Assembly (NCBI RefSeq): GCF_900091455.1
Contig: NZ_LT607412.1
Span: 186,001-250,000, forward strand
Source: Micromonospora coriariae
GTDB taxonomy: Bacteria; Actinomycetota; Actinomycetes; Mycobacteriales; Micromonosporaceae
Length of the DNA: 64,000 nucleotides
Direction: 5' to 3'
The translations under genes were made by a program, and so were the position numbers. A model generated the notes under the pieces. It had not been told where the DNA came from, did not search any database, and saw only the letters and a program-made list of their open reading frames with translations. Shown piece by piece: positions 1 to 9,300 of this stretch (positions are counted from its first letter, which is position 1; every line of letters begins with the position of its first letter).

Positions 1-382
1 CGGGGATCGCCATGGCCAGCCGGACGCCCGGCGGCAGATCGCTGGCCACGACAAGCCAGACGAGGTAGCCCGCCGCCGCCAGCCCCAGCAGGGCCAACAC
101 CACGGAGGCCGCCAACAGCCAGACCTCACCCGACGACGTCCCAGCCGGGCGTGCCTCCGGGTCGGCCAGCAGCTGCTCATGCGCCGCCCGATCGACCTCC
201 AGCCCTCGCCGGAACCCCCACCGGCCGATCATCCTGGTGCCGCGCCAGGGAGCCAGGGCCGGGTCGTACACGTCCAGGTTCCACCGGCAGGCAGAGCACC
301 AGGAGAGCGCCCCCGCCTCCAGCAATACCAAGTCGTGGGCACACGCCGGACACTTGCTCGGCGTCGTCGTCTTCGTCGGCAC
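1..382 (-). CDS. Zinc-ribbon membrane protein, N-terminal part (runs off left edge)
   Basis: Read on the minus strand from a GTG at 382. The first 40 residues hold two cysteine pairs (KCPACAHDL and WCSACRWNL), which form a zinc ribbon. A hydrophilic stretch of about 60 residues follows, then one strong membrane helix (WLLAASVVLALLGLAAAGYL) just before the window edge. There is no stop in 127 codons, and codon use is normal for a high-GC actinomycete. The arrangement of zinc ribbon then membrane segments resembles the amino end of some actinobacterial M48-type membrane peptidases. The peptidase part would lie outside the window, so that identity is inference. The IS256 remnant begins about 15 bases upstream of the start, so the native promoter is probably gone. 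Confidence 0.65.
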   Translation of the reverse strand, partial: MPTKTTTPSKCPACAHDLVLLEAGALSWCSACRWNLDVYDPALAPWRGTRMIGRWGFRRGLEVDRAAHEQLLADPEARPAGTSSGEVWLLAASVVLALLGLAAAGYLVWLVVASDLPPGVRLAMAIP

Positions 383-397
383 GAGGGTGGAGTGTAG

Positions 398-951
398 ATC
401 GCAGTGACAGGAGTGCGTGGTCCGGCAAAGGCGGCGTGGTCTGCGGTCACCAACGTGTGGCCCCAGACGGTCGTGCAAACCTGCGTGATCCATCTGATCC
501 GCAACACGATCCGGCTGACCTCCTGCAAGTACTGGGACGAGCTGAAACGAGCCCTCAAGCCGATCTACACCGGGCGGTCAACGCGCCGCGGCCCGGACCG
601 CTTTCGACGACCTGGCGGACAAGTGGGGCGGGCGTTATCCGGTGGTGATCTGGTTGTGGGACAACGCCTGGTCCGAGTTTCATCCGGTTCCTGGACTACG
701 ACGTGGAGATCCGCAGGGTGATCTGCTCGACCAACGCGATCGAGTCCCTCATCGCCCGCTACCGGCGAGCGGTCAAAGCCCGCGGCCACTTCCCGAACGA
801 GCAGGCGGCGCTAAAGTGCCTGTATCTCGTGACCCGGTCTTTGGCCCCGACCGGAACCGGCCGGACCCGATGGACGATGCGCTGGAAACCCGCGTTGAAC
901 GCCTTCGCCATCACCTTCAGCGACCGCTTCCCGGCCGTTGAGACCTACTAG
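398..951 (+). pseudogene. IS256-family transposase remnant (C-terminal half, frameshifted)
   Basis: The plus strand reads as the C-terminal half of an IS256 (mutator) transposase in three different frames. Around 440-570 it reads VWPQTVVQTCVIHLIRNT. Around 600-700 it reads KWGGRYPVVIWLWDNAWSEF. From 703 to the TAG at 949 it reads EIRRVICSTNAIESLIARYR through RGHFPNEQAALKCLYLVTRS. At least two frameshifts separate these pieces, the N-terminal half is missing and no terminal inverted repeats are visible, so the copy is dead. A second decayed piece of the same family lies at 43556-43821. The insertion has cut off the lipoprotein gene on the minus strand immediately to its right. Confidence 0.85.
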
Positions 952-956
952 AAGAC

Positions 957-1135
957 CGCCGGAAGCACCGTTAGCGAGATAGTCCCCCGGCTCCGGGGCT
1001 GGTGCGGGCGCGGCCGGCGTGGCGGTGGTCGCTGGTGGGGCGGCGGCCGGAGTCTCGGGTGTGCTGGTGCCGCAGCCTGCGGCGGCGAGCATGACCGCGG
1101 GCGGTGACGGCGACGGTGCTGTGGTGAAGACGCAT
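957..1135 (-). pseudogene. Broken lipoprotein gene, N-terminal fragment
   Basis: On the minus strand an ATG at 1135 begins MRLHHSTVAVTA. Removing one base in the GCCCGCGG run near 1097 joins this to AVMLAAAGCGTSTPETP, giving a normal lipoprotein signal peptide with the lipobox LAAAGC. An Ala/Pro/Thr-rich linker typical of secreted actinobacterial lipoproteins follows. The reading runs straight into the end of the IS256 remnant at about 957, so the mature domain is lost. The gene is therefore both frameshifted and truncated. The product family cannot be named from the signal region alone. Confidence 0.5.
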
Positions 1136-1241
1136 TGCGTGATCCTCGGACAGCGGGCACACCTGCGCCGCCCTCTGACCCGCTCGCGGCCTGTCCGGCT
1201 GGGGACACAGCCGCTCCCCCACCTGACCTACGAAGATCAGC

Positions 1242-1577
1242 ATGACTGACATGAGCGAGCAAACGGTCGTGCGCTGCGGCGACCGCCTCACCACCATCAC
1301 CGACGTTCAGATCCCGCCCACCGTATGTCGCTTCCCCGCCGGGCACGCTGGCTGGCACATGGCCGACACCGGGGCCGAATGGAGCCAGGTACCGGCCGCC
1401 GACCTGCCGCTGCTGCTGCTGGCCGCAGTCGACAACGCGTTGCGGAACGGCTCGTACATGACGGGCGCGAACGTGGCGTTCAACCGGCCGTGCGAACGCC
1501 TCGGGATTGACCGGGATGCGCGCGTGTTCCGGCCCGACTGGGCTCCCGCCACCGACAGTGCGGACGGCAGTCGATGA
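1242..1577 (+). CDS. Hypothetical protein, 111 aa
   Basis: The ATG at 1242 (or the second at 1251, MSEQTVV) starts a short soluble protein that I do not recognise. It has three cysteines and a His/Trp-rich segment (VCRFPAGHAGWHMADTG) around residues 28-45, which could bind a metal. The C-terminal part is mildly helical. Codon use looks coding in this frame. It sits between scrap genes, and the reading frame just downstream (to about 1830, with ILVVRALLDEDDICEKETG) also looks protein-like but has no clear start, so a second broken gene may follow. Confidence 0.45.
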   Translation: MTDMSEQTVVRCGDRLTTITDVQIPPTVCRFPAGHAGWHMADTGAEWSQVPAADLPLLLLAAVDNALRNGSYMTGANVAFNRPCERLGIDRDARVFRPDWAPATDSADGSR

Positions 1578-1841
1578 GCGCCGTCGAGTCAAGGGCCGGA
1601 GTGTGGACAGCTATCACCGCCGACCAAACCGGTGGCATCCATATCGGCAGCGAAGCCGTCCGAAGGAGCACCCGCGCATCCTGGTGGTGCGGGCACTGCT
1701 CGATGAGGACGACATCTGCGAGAAGGAGACCGGTGCTGTCGTCGACACCGAGTTCGACCAAGCAGTCGAGACCATCGCAACGACACCGGGCACGTCGGAT
1801 TGGGGAGCGCACCGTCGTCGTCGGTCATGAGCCAGCTAACG

Positions 1842-2072
1842 TCAGCGGGAACGGCCCAGCCGGCCTCGTCCGTCTCGCCCAGATCCCACTGCGCCGCGGC
1901 CTGTTGGAGATCGTCCGGCGCGGGTGACCTGCCGCAACTGAGGATGCGCTTTCGGCGGCACGGCCGGACCGAAGCCGCCTGCCGCGCAGAACGCGTGGGC
2001 AAGGGCGTTGAGTCGGTTTCCGTCCGGTAGCGTGCCCCCGCCGAAGTCGACGGGGGCAGGGGCGTCCGTCAT
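1842..2072 (-). CDS. Small hypothetical protein, probably frameshifted
   Basis: An ATG at 2072 sits ten bases after a good ribosome binding site (GGAG) and reads MTDAPAPVDFGGGTLPDGNR followed by a plausible 30-residue continuation. After about 1950 the frame becomes arginine-rich and unlikely. An adjacent frame then carries DDLQQAAAQWDLGETDEAGW, which looks like real protein. I take this as one small acidic protein with a frameshift near 1940-1950. It follows the broken alcohol dehydrogenase by 10 bases and was probably its operon partner. No family is recognised. Confidence 0.35.
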   Translation of the reverse strand: MTDAPAPVDFGGGTLPDGNRLNALAHAFCAAGGFGPAVPPKAHPQLRQVTRAGRSPTGRGAVGSGRDGRGRLGRSR

Positions 2073-2082
2073 GACGTTCTCC

Positions 2083-3119
2083 TCAGCGCGTGAGGACGAC
2101 TTTGAGCGCGCCCGTTTCCGCCGCGCCTGCGAAGACGTCGTACGCCTCGGCGATCTGCTCCAGTGCGAACCGATGGGTGACCATGTGGGCCGAGTCGAGC
2201 TGTCCCGCGACCAGCATGTCGAGCAGCCTCGGGGTGGAGTACGTGTCCACGAGCCCGGTGGTGAGGGTGACGTTGCGGATCCACAGGTCCTCGAGGTGCA
2301 GAGTCGCCGGCTTGCCGTGTACGCCGATGTTGGCGACTCGCCCGCCGGGCCGCACCAGCCTCGTGCAGAGTTCGAAGGTCTGCGGTGTGCCGACCGCCTC
2401 CATCGCCACATCCGCCCCGAGACCCCGGTGAGCGACAGGACAGCGGCCAGCGGGTCACCGTCGGCGAGGACGGTCGTATCGGCGCCGAACACTTTCGCGG
2501 CTGCCAGGCGACTCTCCGCCTTGTCTACGGCGATGATATGCGCCGGGGAGAACAACCGCGCGGTCTGGATGGCTGCCAGCCCGGTCGGCCCGGTGCCCAC
2601 CACGACGACGGTGTCGCCGGGGCGGACGGGGCCGTTGAGGACGCCGACCTCGTACGACGTGGGGAGGATGTCGGCGAGCAGGACGGCGGCTTCGTCGGTC
2701 ACGGCCGCCGGCAGTTTGTAGGTGGACGTGTCCGCAAACGGGATGCGGGCGTATTCGGCCTGGACACCGTCGACGACGTGCCCGAGGATCCAACCCCCGC
2801 CCCCCAGGCACTGACCGTAGGTGCCCTCCCGGCAGTAACGGCACGTCCCGCACGCGGAGATGCACGACGCCAGCACCCGGTCACCCTCGCGAAGGCTGCT
2901 CACGCCGGCCCCGACCGAGACGACGGTGCCGACCGCCTCGTGTCCGAGGACCCGGCCAGGCTCAACGGCAGGGACGTCTCCGCCGACGATGTGCAGGTCG
3001 GTGCCGCAGATGGTGACAGCGTCCACCCTGATGATCGCGTCCCGAGGGTCCACGATCCGTGGATCCGGGACTTCGGTCCATGACTTCTCGCCCGCTCCGC
3101 CGTACACGAGTCCTCGCAC
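2083..3119 (-). pseudogene. Zinc-dependent alcohol dehydrogenase, one-base frameshift
   Basis: The gene starts at ATG 3119 (MRGLVYGGAGEKSW). The catalytic zinc ligands are present (CGTDLH, then GHE), followed by the structural zinc site CISACGTCRYCREGTYGQC and the Rossmann motif VVVGTGPTGLA. Reading breaks at about 2423-2426, where a run of four C's (G's on the coding strand) needs one more base. The adjacent frame then gives GADVAMEAVGTPQTF and a normal C-terminus to 2083. The full product would be about 345 residues, the usual length for an oxidoreductase of the threonine/alcohol dehydrogenase class. It is either a pseudogene or a homopolymer sequencing error. Confidence 0.8.
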
Positions 3120-3339
3120 TGTTCCTCCATCGTCGGTGCCTCAACTCGATGCTGCGCGCCTACCGGACGTACAGGCAGGGCCGACGGGCCCTGATTGCCG
3201 GGAATGCGCAGGTACCGGGCCCGCGCGCGGCGGCACCGCGGCCCGCTCCGTCAGCTCGGTGGTGGGGCCGCCCCGGGAGCCCGGCATGGAGGGCCGTCCG
3301 GCCCTGGCCGCCCGGTAGTTTCGCGCGCAGGCTCGCACC

Positions 3340-4413
3340 ATGCAGAGCAACGGCACCAGGACGTCCGCCCGGCTGCTCGGCGTGGGCCTGGTGCTGCTCG
3401 CCGCGGCGGTCGCAGCCGTGGTGGTGCTCGGCCCGCTGGTGTTCGGTGTGCTGCGTTACCGCACGTCCGCGACGAGCATGAATCAGATCATCGGCGGGGA
3501 CGCCGCCGCATTGATCGTCGTCGCTCCGGTCACCGTCGCGGTGGGGGTGTTGGCGATCCGCCGGCATCCGGCGGCGCCCGTACTCGCCCTGGCGCCCTCG
3601 ATCTTCGTGCTCTAGATGTACACGCAGCTGATCGTCGGCAACGAGTACCTGCGATTGCCGGGCAACGTCGAGCGGTTCTTCCCGCTGATGCTCGGCCCGT
3701 TCGTCCTGGCCGGCGCGATCGCCCTACGGGCGTGGACCAGGTCCCCAGCGGGACAGCTGCCGGCGGCCTCGCCGCGGGCCGATCGGGTGGCGGGAGTCCT
3801 GTTGCTGGTCATCGCCGCCTTCGTGGCGCTGGGTCTGCACCTGCCGAGTTACCTGGACGCGATGCGCGACCAGCCCACCGCGGTGCAGTACCTGTCCAGC
3901 CCGACACCGTTCTGGCTGGTCAAGCTCATGGACCTGGGCATCGTGGTCCCGGCGGCGATCACCGTCGGAATAGGCGCGCTGCGGCACCGGCCGTGGGCGC
4001 CCAAACCCGTGTACGCCATCCTCGGCGCCTACACCCTGATCGGCGCCTCAGTCGCCGGCATGGCCATCACTATGGTCGTCCGCGATGACCCGGACGCCTC
4101 CATCGGGGTTGCCACCGGCGTGACGGTGCTCTGCATGCTGCTGGCCGCGGTGACCTGGTACGTGTACCGCCCGCTGTTCCGCCCGGCCGGGGCACATGCC
4201 GGCCTGTCAGCGCCCCACGCTGCTCCGCGCGCACTACCCGCTCGGCTCCTGACACATGGGGCCGTTCGGACTGACGACCCGGCGCCCGCCCGAGTCGTCC
4301 TATGTGGTCGGGAACAAAGACCCTGTTCGGTCGGATCGGAACCGGAAATCCTGGTGGGTGTGCCGCTCTGGAAGGCGCTAGCCGATGGCGACCGGCATCT
4401 GCGTCGCGAATGA
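3340..4413 (+). pseudogene. Multi-pass membrane protein interrupted by an in-frame amber codon
   Basis: Two same-frame reading stretches, 3340-3615 and 3616-4413, abut at a TAG codon at 3613-3615. The text reads SIFVL, stop, MYTQLIVGNEYLRL, as if one tyrosine or tryptophan codon had become TAG. About seven hydrophobic helices are visible across both halves, for example RLLGVGLVLLAAAVAAVVV and GVLLLVIAAFVALGL. There is a conserved-looking soluble loop between them (LPSYLDAMRDQPTAVQYLSS). I do not recognise the family. The tail after about residue 290 is arginine-rich and may be read-through beyond the original end. The nitrate block follows directly on the same strand. Confidence 0.6.
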
Positions 4414-4427
4414 CAGTGGAGACGACA

Positions 4428-5714
4428 ATGAGCACACGGGATCCCCGCGCAGCTTCGCCGGGCGCAGTGCAGGCAGCCGGCGGGCAGCGGACGGTGATGC
4501 TCGTCCTGGCCACCGTCGGGTTCGCAGTCAACTTCTGGGCCTGGGCCCTGCTCAGCCCGCTGGCTCCCAAGTTCAAGGACACGCTGGGTCTCAGCGCGTT
4601 CCAGCAAGCTCTGCTGGTCGCAGTCCCGGTCGTGGTTGGCTCGCTGGGCCGGATCCCGGTCGGGGCGTTGACCGACCGGTTCGGGGGCCGGGTCATGTTC
4701 CCGCTGGTCTCCCTGACGACGATCGTCCCGGTGCTCTATCTGGGTCTGTCCGGGCACACCTCGCTGGCCGGGCTACTGGTCGGCGGGTTCTTCCTCGGCG
4801 TCGGCGGCACCGCCTTCGCCGTCGGCGTGCCGTTCGTCAACGCCTGGTTCCCGCCCGAGCGGCGGGGGTTGGCGATCGGGGTGTTCGGCGCCGGGATGGG
4901 CGGCACCGCGATCAGCGCGCTGACCACCGTCAAACTCGTCACCGCTGGGCGGACCGCGACCCCGTTCGTGGTCACCGCGATCGCCTTGAGCGCTTACGCG
5001 TTGGTGGCCGCGCTGCTATTGCGCGACGCACCCGGCCAGGCGCTCCCGTCAGGGACGCTGTCGCGGCGGCTGGCCGGCACCGCACGTCTGCGGGTCACCC
5101 GCCAGGCGGCCGCCCTGTATGCCGTCCTCTTCGGGGGCTACGTCGCGTTCTCCGTCTACCTGCCCGCCTACCTCAAGACCGCCTACGGGCTCACTCAGGC
5201 CGACGCCGCCAACCGGATGGCCGGCTTCGTGCTGCTCGCGGTGGTGATGCGCCCGATCGGCGGCTGGCTGGCCGACCGCCTCGCCCCGACCCGCGTCCTG
5301 GCCGCATCGCTCGCCGTGGTGGTCGTCGGCGCGGCTGTACAGGCGTTCACCCCCGGCCTCGCGCCGCTGGGTACCATCGCGTTCCTGTCCATGGCCGCAG
5401 CCTTGGGTGCTGGCAGCGGCGCGACCTTCGCCTTGGTCGCCCTGCTGGCACCGCAGAATCAGGTCGGCTCTGTTACCGGCATCGTCGGTGCCGCAGGCGG
5501 CCTCGGCGGGTTCGTCCCACCACTGATCATGGGTGCTATCTATGGCCAGTACGGGTCGTACGCTCTTGGCCTGGCCGCCCTCGCTGTGGTCGCACTCGCC
5601 GCGTTGGCGCTGACTGTCACGGCTGTCGCCAAGAACGTCAGCCAGACGTCCGTCGGCGTCCAGGACCCAGCGACCCGCCCCAACTCAGGCAAGGGAAGTG
5701 CTGTTCATGTGTGA
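4428..5714 (+). CDS. narK: NarK-type nitrate/nitrite transporter (MFS)
   Basis: Major facilitator of the nitrate/nitrite porter branch, 428 aa, with twelve predicted helices. It would move nitrate in and/or nitrite out across the cytoplasmic membrane for the nitrate reductase encoded just downstream. Visible signatures are the MFS loop GRIPVGALTDRFGGR near residue 75, a glycine-rich helix FGAGMGGTAIS near 155, and a second glycine-rich helix AAGGLGGFVPPLIMG near 360, where nitrate porters carry their signatures. ATG 4428 is chosen because GGAGA lies eight bases upstream; ATG 4410 is an alternative. The stop overlaps the start of the hemerythrin gene, which implies one transcript. Confidence 0.85.
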   Translation: MSTRDPRAASPGAVQAAGGQRTVMLVLATVGFAVNFWAWALLSPLAPKFKDTLGLSAFQQALLVAVPVVVGSLGRIPVGALTDRFGGRVMFPLVSLTTIVPVLYLGLSGHTSLAGLLVGGFFLGVGGTAFAVGVPFVNAWFPPERRGLAIGVFGAGMGGTAISALTTVKLVTAGRTATPFVVTAIALSAYALVAALLLRDAPGQALPSGTLSRRLAGTARLRVTRQAAALYAVLFGGYVAFSVYLPAYLKTAYGLTQADAANRMAGFVLLAVVMRPIGGWLADRLAPTRVLAASLAVVVVGAAVQAFTPGLAPLGTIAFLSMAAALGAGSGATFALVALLAPQNQVGSVTGIVGAAGGLGGFVPPLIMGAIYGQYGSYALGLAALAVVALAALALTVTAVAKNVSQTSVGVQDPATRPNSGKGSAVHV

Positions 5715-6180
5715 GTACTGCGGGTGCCAAGCCGTGACCGCGATCGACGATCTGACCCGCGAACACGATCTGGTCGTCAACCTCATCGGTGAGGTCCGTG
5801 CCGCGCACGCCGCTACCGACACCGCTCGGATGGCAGAACTGGCCCGGCAGATCACCAACGTCCTGGAACCACACACTTATGTCGAGGAGCACGGCCTGTT
5901 CCCGATGTTGGCCGCCGACTTCCCCGATCAGGTCATGGCCTTGCAAGCCGATCACCGGCACATCGAAGCGGTCCTCGGCGAAGCCGGCGGCGGCGCACCC
6001 GCCGACCCTGGCTGGCCCGCCCGGCTCGTCGAGACCCTCCACCTGCTCCGCGAGCACATCCTCAAAGAGCAGGACGGCGTCTTTCCGGCCGCTCTCGCCA
6101 GCCTGAACCCCGAGGACTGGGACGCTGTCGACACCCTCCGGGCGACGGTAGGCACATTGTTGCCCGCTCCCGGTCGCTGA
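5707..6180 (+). CDS. Hemerythrin-domain protein
   Basis: 157 aa, starting MCEYCGCQAV with three N-terminal cysteines. The hemerythrin four-helix bundle follows, with di-iron ligand motifs LTREHDLV, PHTYVEEHGLFPML, ADHRHIEAV and LREHILKEQDGVFP in the expected order. Such proteins bind oxygen or nitric oxide or handle iron and oxidative stress. ATG 5707 follows AAGGGAAG by eight bases and overlaps the narK stop; a GTG at 5698 is an upstream alternative. Its position between narK and narG suggests that it protects or supplies the nitrate respiratory system, which is inference from context. Confidence 0.85.
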   Translation: MCEYCGCQAVTAIDDLTREHDLVVNLIGEVRAAHAATDTARMAELARQITNVLEPHTYVEEHGLFPMLAADFPDQVMALQADHRHIEAVLGEAGGGAPADPGWPARLVETLHLLREHILKEQDGVFPAALASLNPEDWDAVDTLRATVGTLLPAPGR

Positions 6181-6391
6181 TCGCCATGTCCTACACCCGA
6201 GGGGTTCCATCCCGGCGATTGTCCCGGGTCGGTCTCGTGCCCCCACCGATCATCGGCTGCGCCTGCGGCCGTGCCGACTCTTATGCCGGCGGGCCGTGGC
6301 TGCCGCCGCCAACCGCGGCCTTCGCCACGCTGCTGACCCCAACCGTCGTACGCCGGCCCGCGCGTCGACACGACGAGGAGATGTCCATCTC

Positions 6392-9300
6392 ATGACGACT
6401 GCCCGAAACCCCCGCGACAGCACCAGCAGTTCGGGACACGCTGATCGGTCGGGTTTGGACGGCCCGCTCAGTGAGGCCCTGGTGCGCACCCGTCGCTACT
6501 TCACCAAGGGCACGGTGTCCGAGGACCTGCGGACCCTCACGAAGCGGGGTGGCCGCCAGGCCGACGACTTCTACCGGGACCGGTGGAGCCACGACAAGGT
6601 GGTCCGCTCGACTCACGGGGTGAACTGCACCGGGTCCTGCTCGTGGAAGGTCTACGTCAAGGACGGCATCATCACCTGGGAGACCCAACAGACCGACTAC
6701 CCGTCGGTCGGTCCGGATTCCCCGGAGTACGAGCCCCGCGGCTGCCCGCGCGGTGCGGCATTCTCCTGGTACACCTACTCGCCGACCCGGGTCCGCTATC
6801 CCTATGTCCGCGGCGTCCTTCTACAGATGTTCCGGGAGGGCAAGAGCCAGCACGACGGTGATCCGGTGCGCGCGTGGGAGCACATCGTCGAGAATCCGCA
6901 GCGGGCGAAGGCCTACAAGTCCGCCCGCGGCAAGGGTGGCCTCGTACGCGCCACCTGGGAGGAAGCATGCGAGATAGTCGCCGCCGCGCACGTCCACACG
7001 ATCAAGAAATACGGCCCCGATCGGGTGGCCGGCTTCTCGCCCATTCCGGCGATGTCGATGGTCTCGCACGCGTCGGGTGCACGCTTCGTGAACCTGGTCG
7101 GTGGCTCGATGCTGAGCTTCTACGACTGGTACGCCGACCTCCCGGTCGCCTCCCCGCAGGTCTTCGGCGACCAGACCGACGTTCCCGAGTCGGGCGACTG
7201 GTGGAACGCCGGCTACTTGATCATGTGGGGCTCCAACCTCCCGGTCACCCGCACCCCCGACGCGCACTGGATGACCGAGGCCCGCTACCGCGGCCAGAAG
7301 GTGATCGCGGTCGCTCCCGACTACGCCGACAACGTGAAGTTCGCCGACGAGTGGCTGCCGGCCAGACCAGGCACCGACGGCGCGTTGGCCATGGCGATGG
7401 GCCACGTCGTGCTCAAGGAGTTCTTCGTCGACCGGCAGACACCGTATTTCACCGAGTACGTCAAGACCTACACGGATCTGCCGTACCTGGTGAAGCTCGA
7501 CGACGCTGGTGACGGCGCATTCACTGCGGGCAAGTTCCTGACGGCCGCCGACCTGGCCTCAGCCGGCGCGGCGCAGGAGAACGCCGCCTTCAAAACCGTT
7601 CTCATCGACGCACGCACCGGTGAGCCGGTCGTCCCGAACGGCTCGCTCGGTCACCGGTTCGGCGACGCCGGTATCGGCCGCTGGAACCTCGAACTCGGCG
7701 ACGTCGACCCGCAGCTCTCCCTGCTCGAGGGCGCCGAGGAGACGGTCCTGGTGCAGATGCCACGCTTCGACACTGCGGACGGAGCAGCCGCCGACCTACC
7801 CCGCGGCGTTCCGGTCCGCCGTGTCAATGGGCACCTCGTCACCACGGTCTTCGACCTGCTGCTCGCGCAGTACGGCGTCGGCCGTGACGGCCTGCCGGGG
7901 CAATGGGCCCGCGGCTACGACGACGCGGACGCGCCGTACACCCCCGCATGGCAGGAAGTGATTACCGGTGTCCGGGCCTCTACCGCTGCCCGGATCGGGC
8001 GGGAGTTCGCCGCGAACGCCGAGGAGTCACGTGGCCGATCGATGATCGTCATGGGGGCTGGCACGAACCACTGGTTCCACTCCGACACGATCTACCGCGC
8101 GTTTCTGACTCTGACCAACCTCACCGGATGCCAGGGCGTCAACGGCGGCGGCTGGGCGCACTACGTCGGGCAGGAGAAGGTCCGTCCGATCACGGGCTAC
8201 ACGCAGATCGCCAACGCCCTCGACTGGAGCCGGCCGCCACGCAACATGATCCAGACGGCTTTCTGGTACTTGCACACCAACCAGTTCCGGTACGACCAGT
8301 TCGGCGCCGACACCCTTGCCGCCACTACGGGCAAGGGCCAGCTGGCAGGAAAGTCCACGGCCGATGTGATCGCCCAGAGCGCGCGGATGGGCTGGATGCC
8401 GTCATACCCCACGTTCGACCGCAACCCGCTCGACCTCGCCGACGATGCGGCCGCCGCCGGTAAACCGGTGGGCGCGTACGTCGTGGAGCAGCTCAAGTCC
8501 GGCGAGCTCGACTTCGCCGGTGAGGACCCGGACGCACCACAGAACTATCCGCGCATCCTGTCGATCTGGCGGGCCAACCTGCTCGGCTCGTCGGGAAAGG
8601 GCAACGAGTACTTTCTCAAGCACCTACTCGGCACCGACTCGTCCATACGGGCGACCGAGACTCCAGAGGACCAGCGCCCGGTCGACGTGACCTGGCGAGA
8701 CGAGGCACCCGAGGGCAAGCTCGACCTGCTCATGACGATCGACTTCCGGCAGACCAGCACCACGATCTTTTCCGACGTCGTTCTCCCGGCGGCAACCTGG
8801 TACGAGAAGCACGACCTCAACACCACCGACATGCACCCCTTCGTGCACTCCTTCAACCCGGCGATCGCGCCCCCATGGCAGACGCGGACCGACTGGGACG
8901 CCTGGCAGAGCATCGCAGCGAAGTTCAGCGAGCTCGCCGCGACCCACCTCGGCGTGCGCAAGGACGTCGTCGCAGTCCCACTCACCCACGACACGGCGGA
9001 CGCGATGGCAAACCCGCACGGCGTGGTGCGTGACTGGAAAATGGGCGAGTGCGAACCGATCCCCGGCGTCACCATGCCCAAGCTCGTCGAGGTCGAACGT
9101 GACTACGGCGCGATCGCCGAGAAGATGAACGCGCTCGGCCCTCTGGTCGACACCCTCGGTGCGACCACCAAGGGCGTCACATTCGAGCTAGGCAAGGAGG
9201 TCGATTACCTGCGGCGCAAGAACGGCGCCGTTCGCGGCGGCGTGGCCGACGGCCGGCCGTCGCTGAAGAAGGACGTCAACGTCTGCGAGGCAATCCTGGC

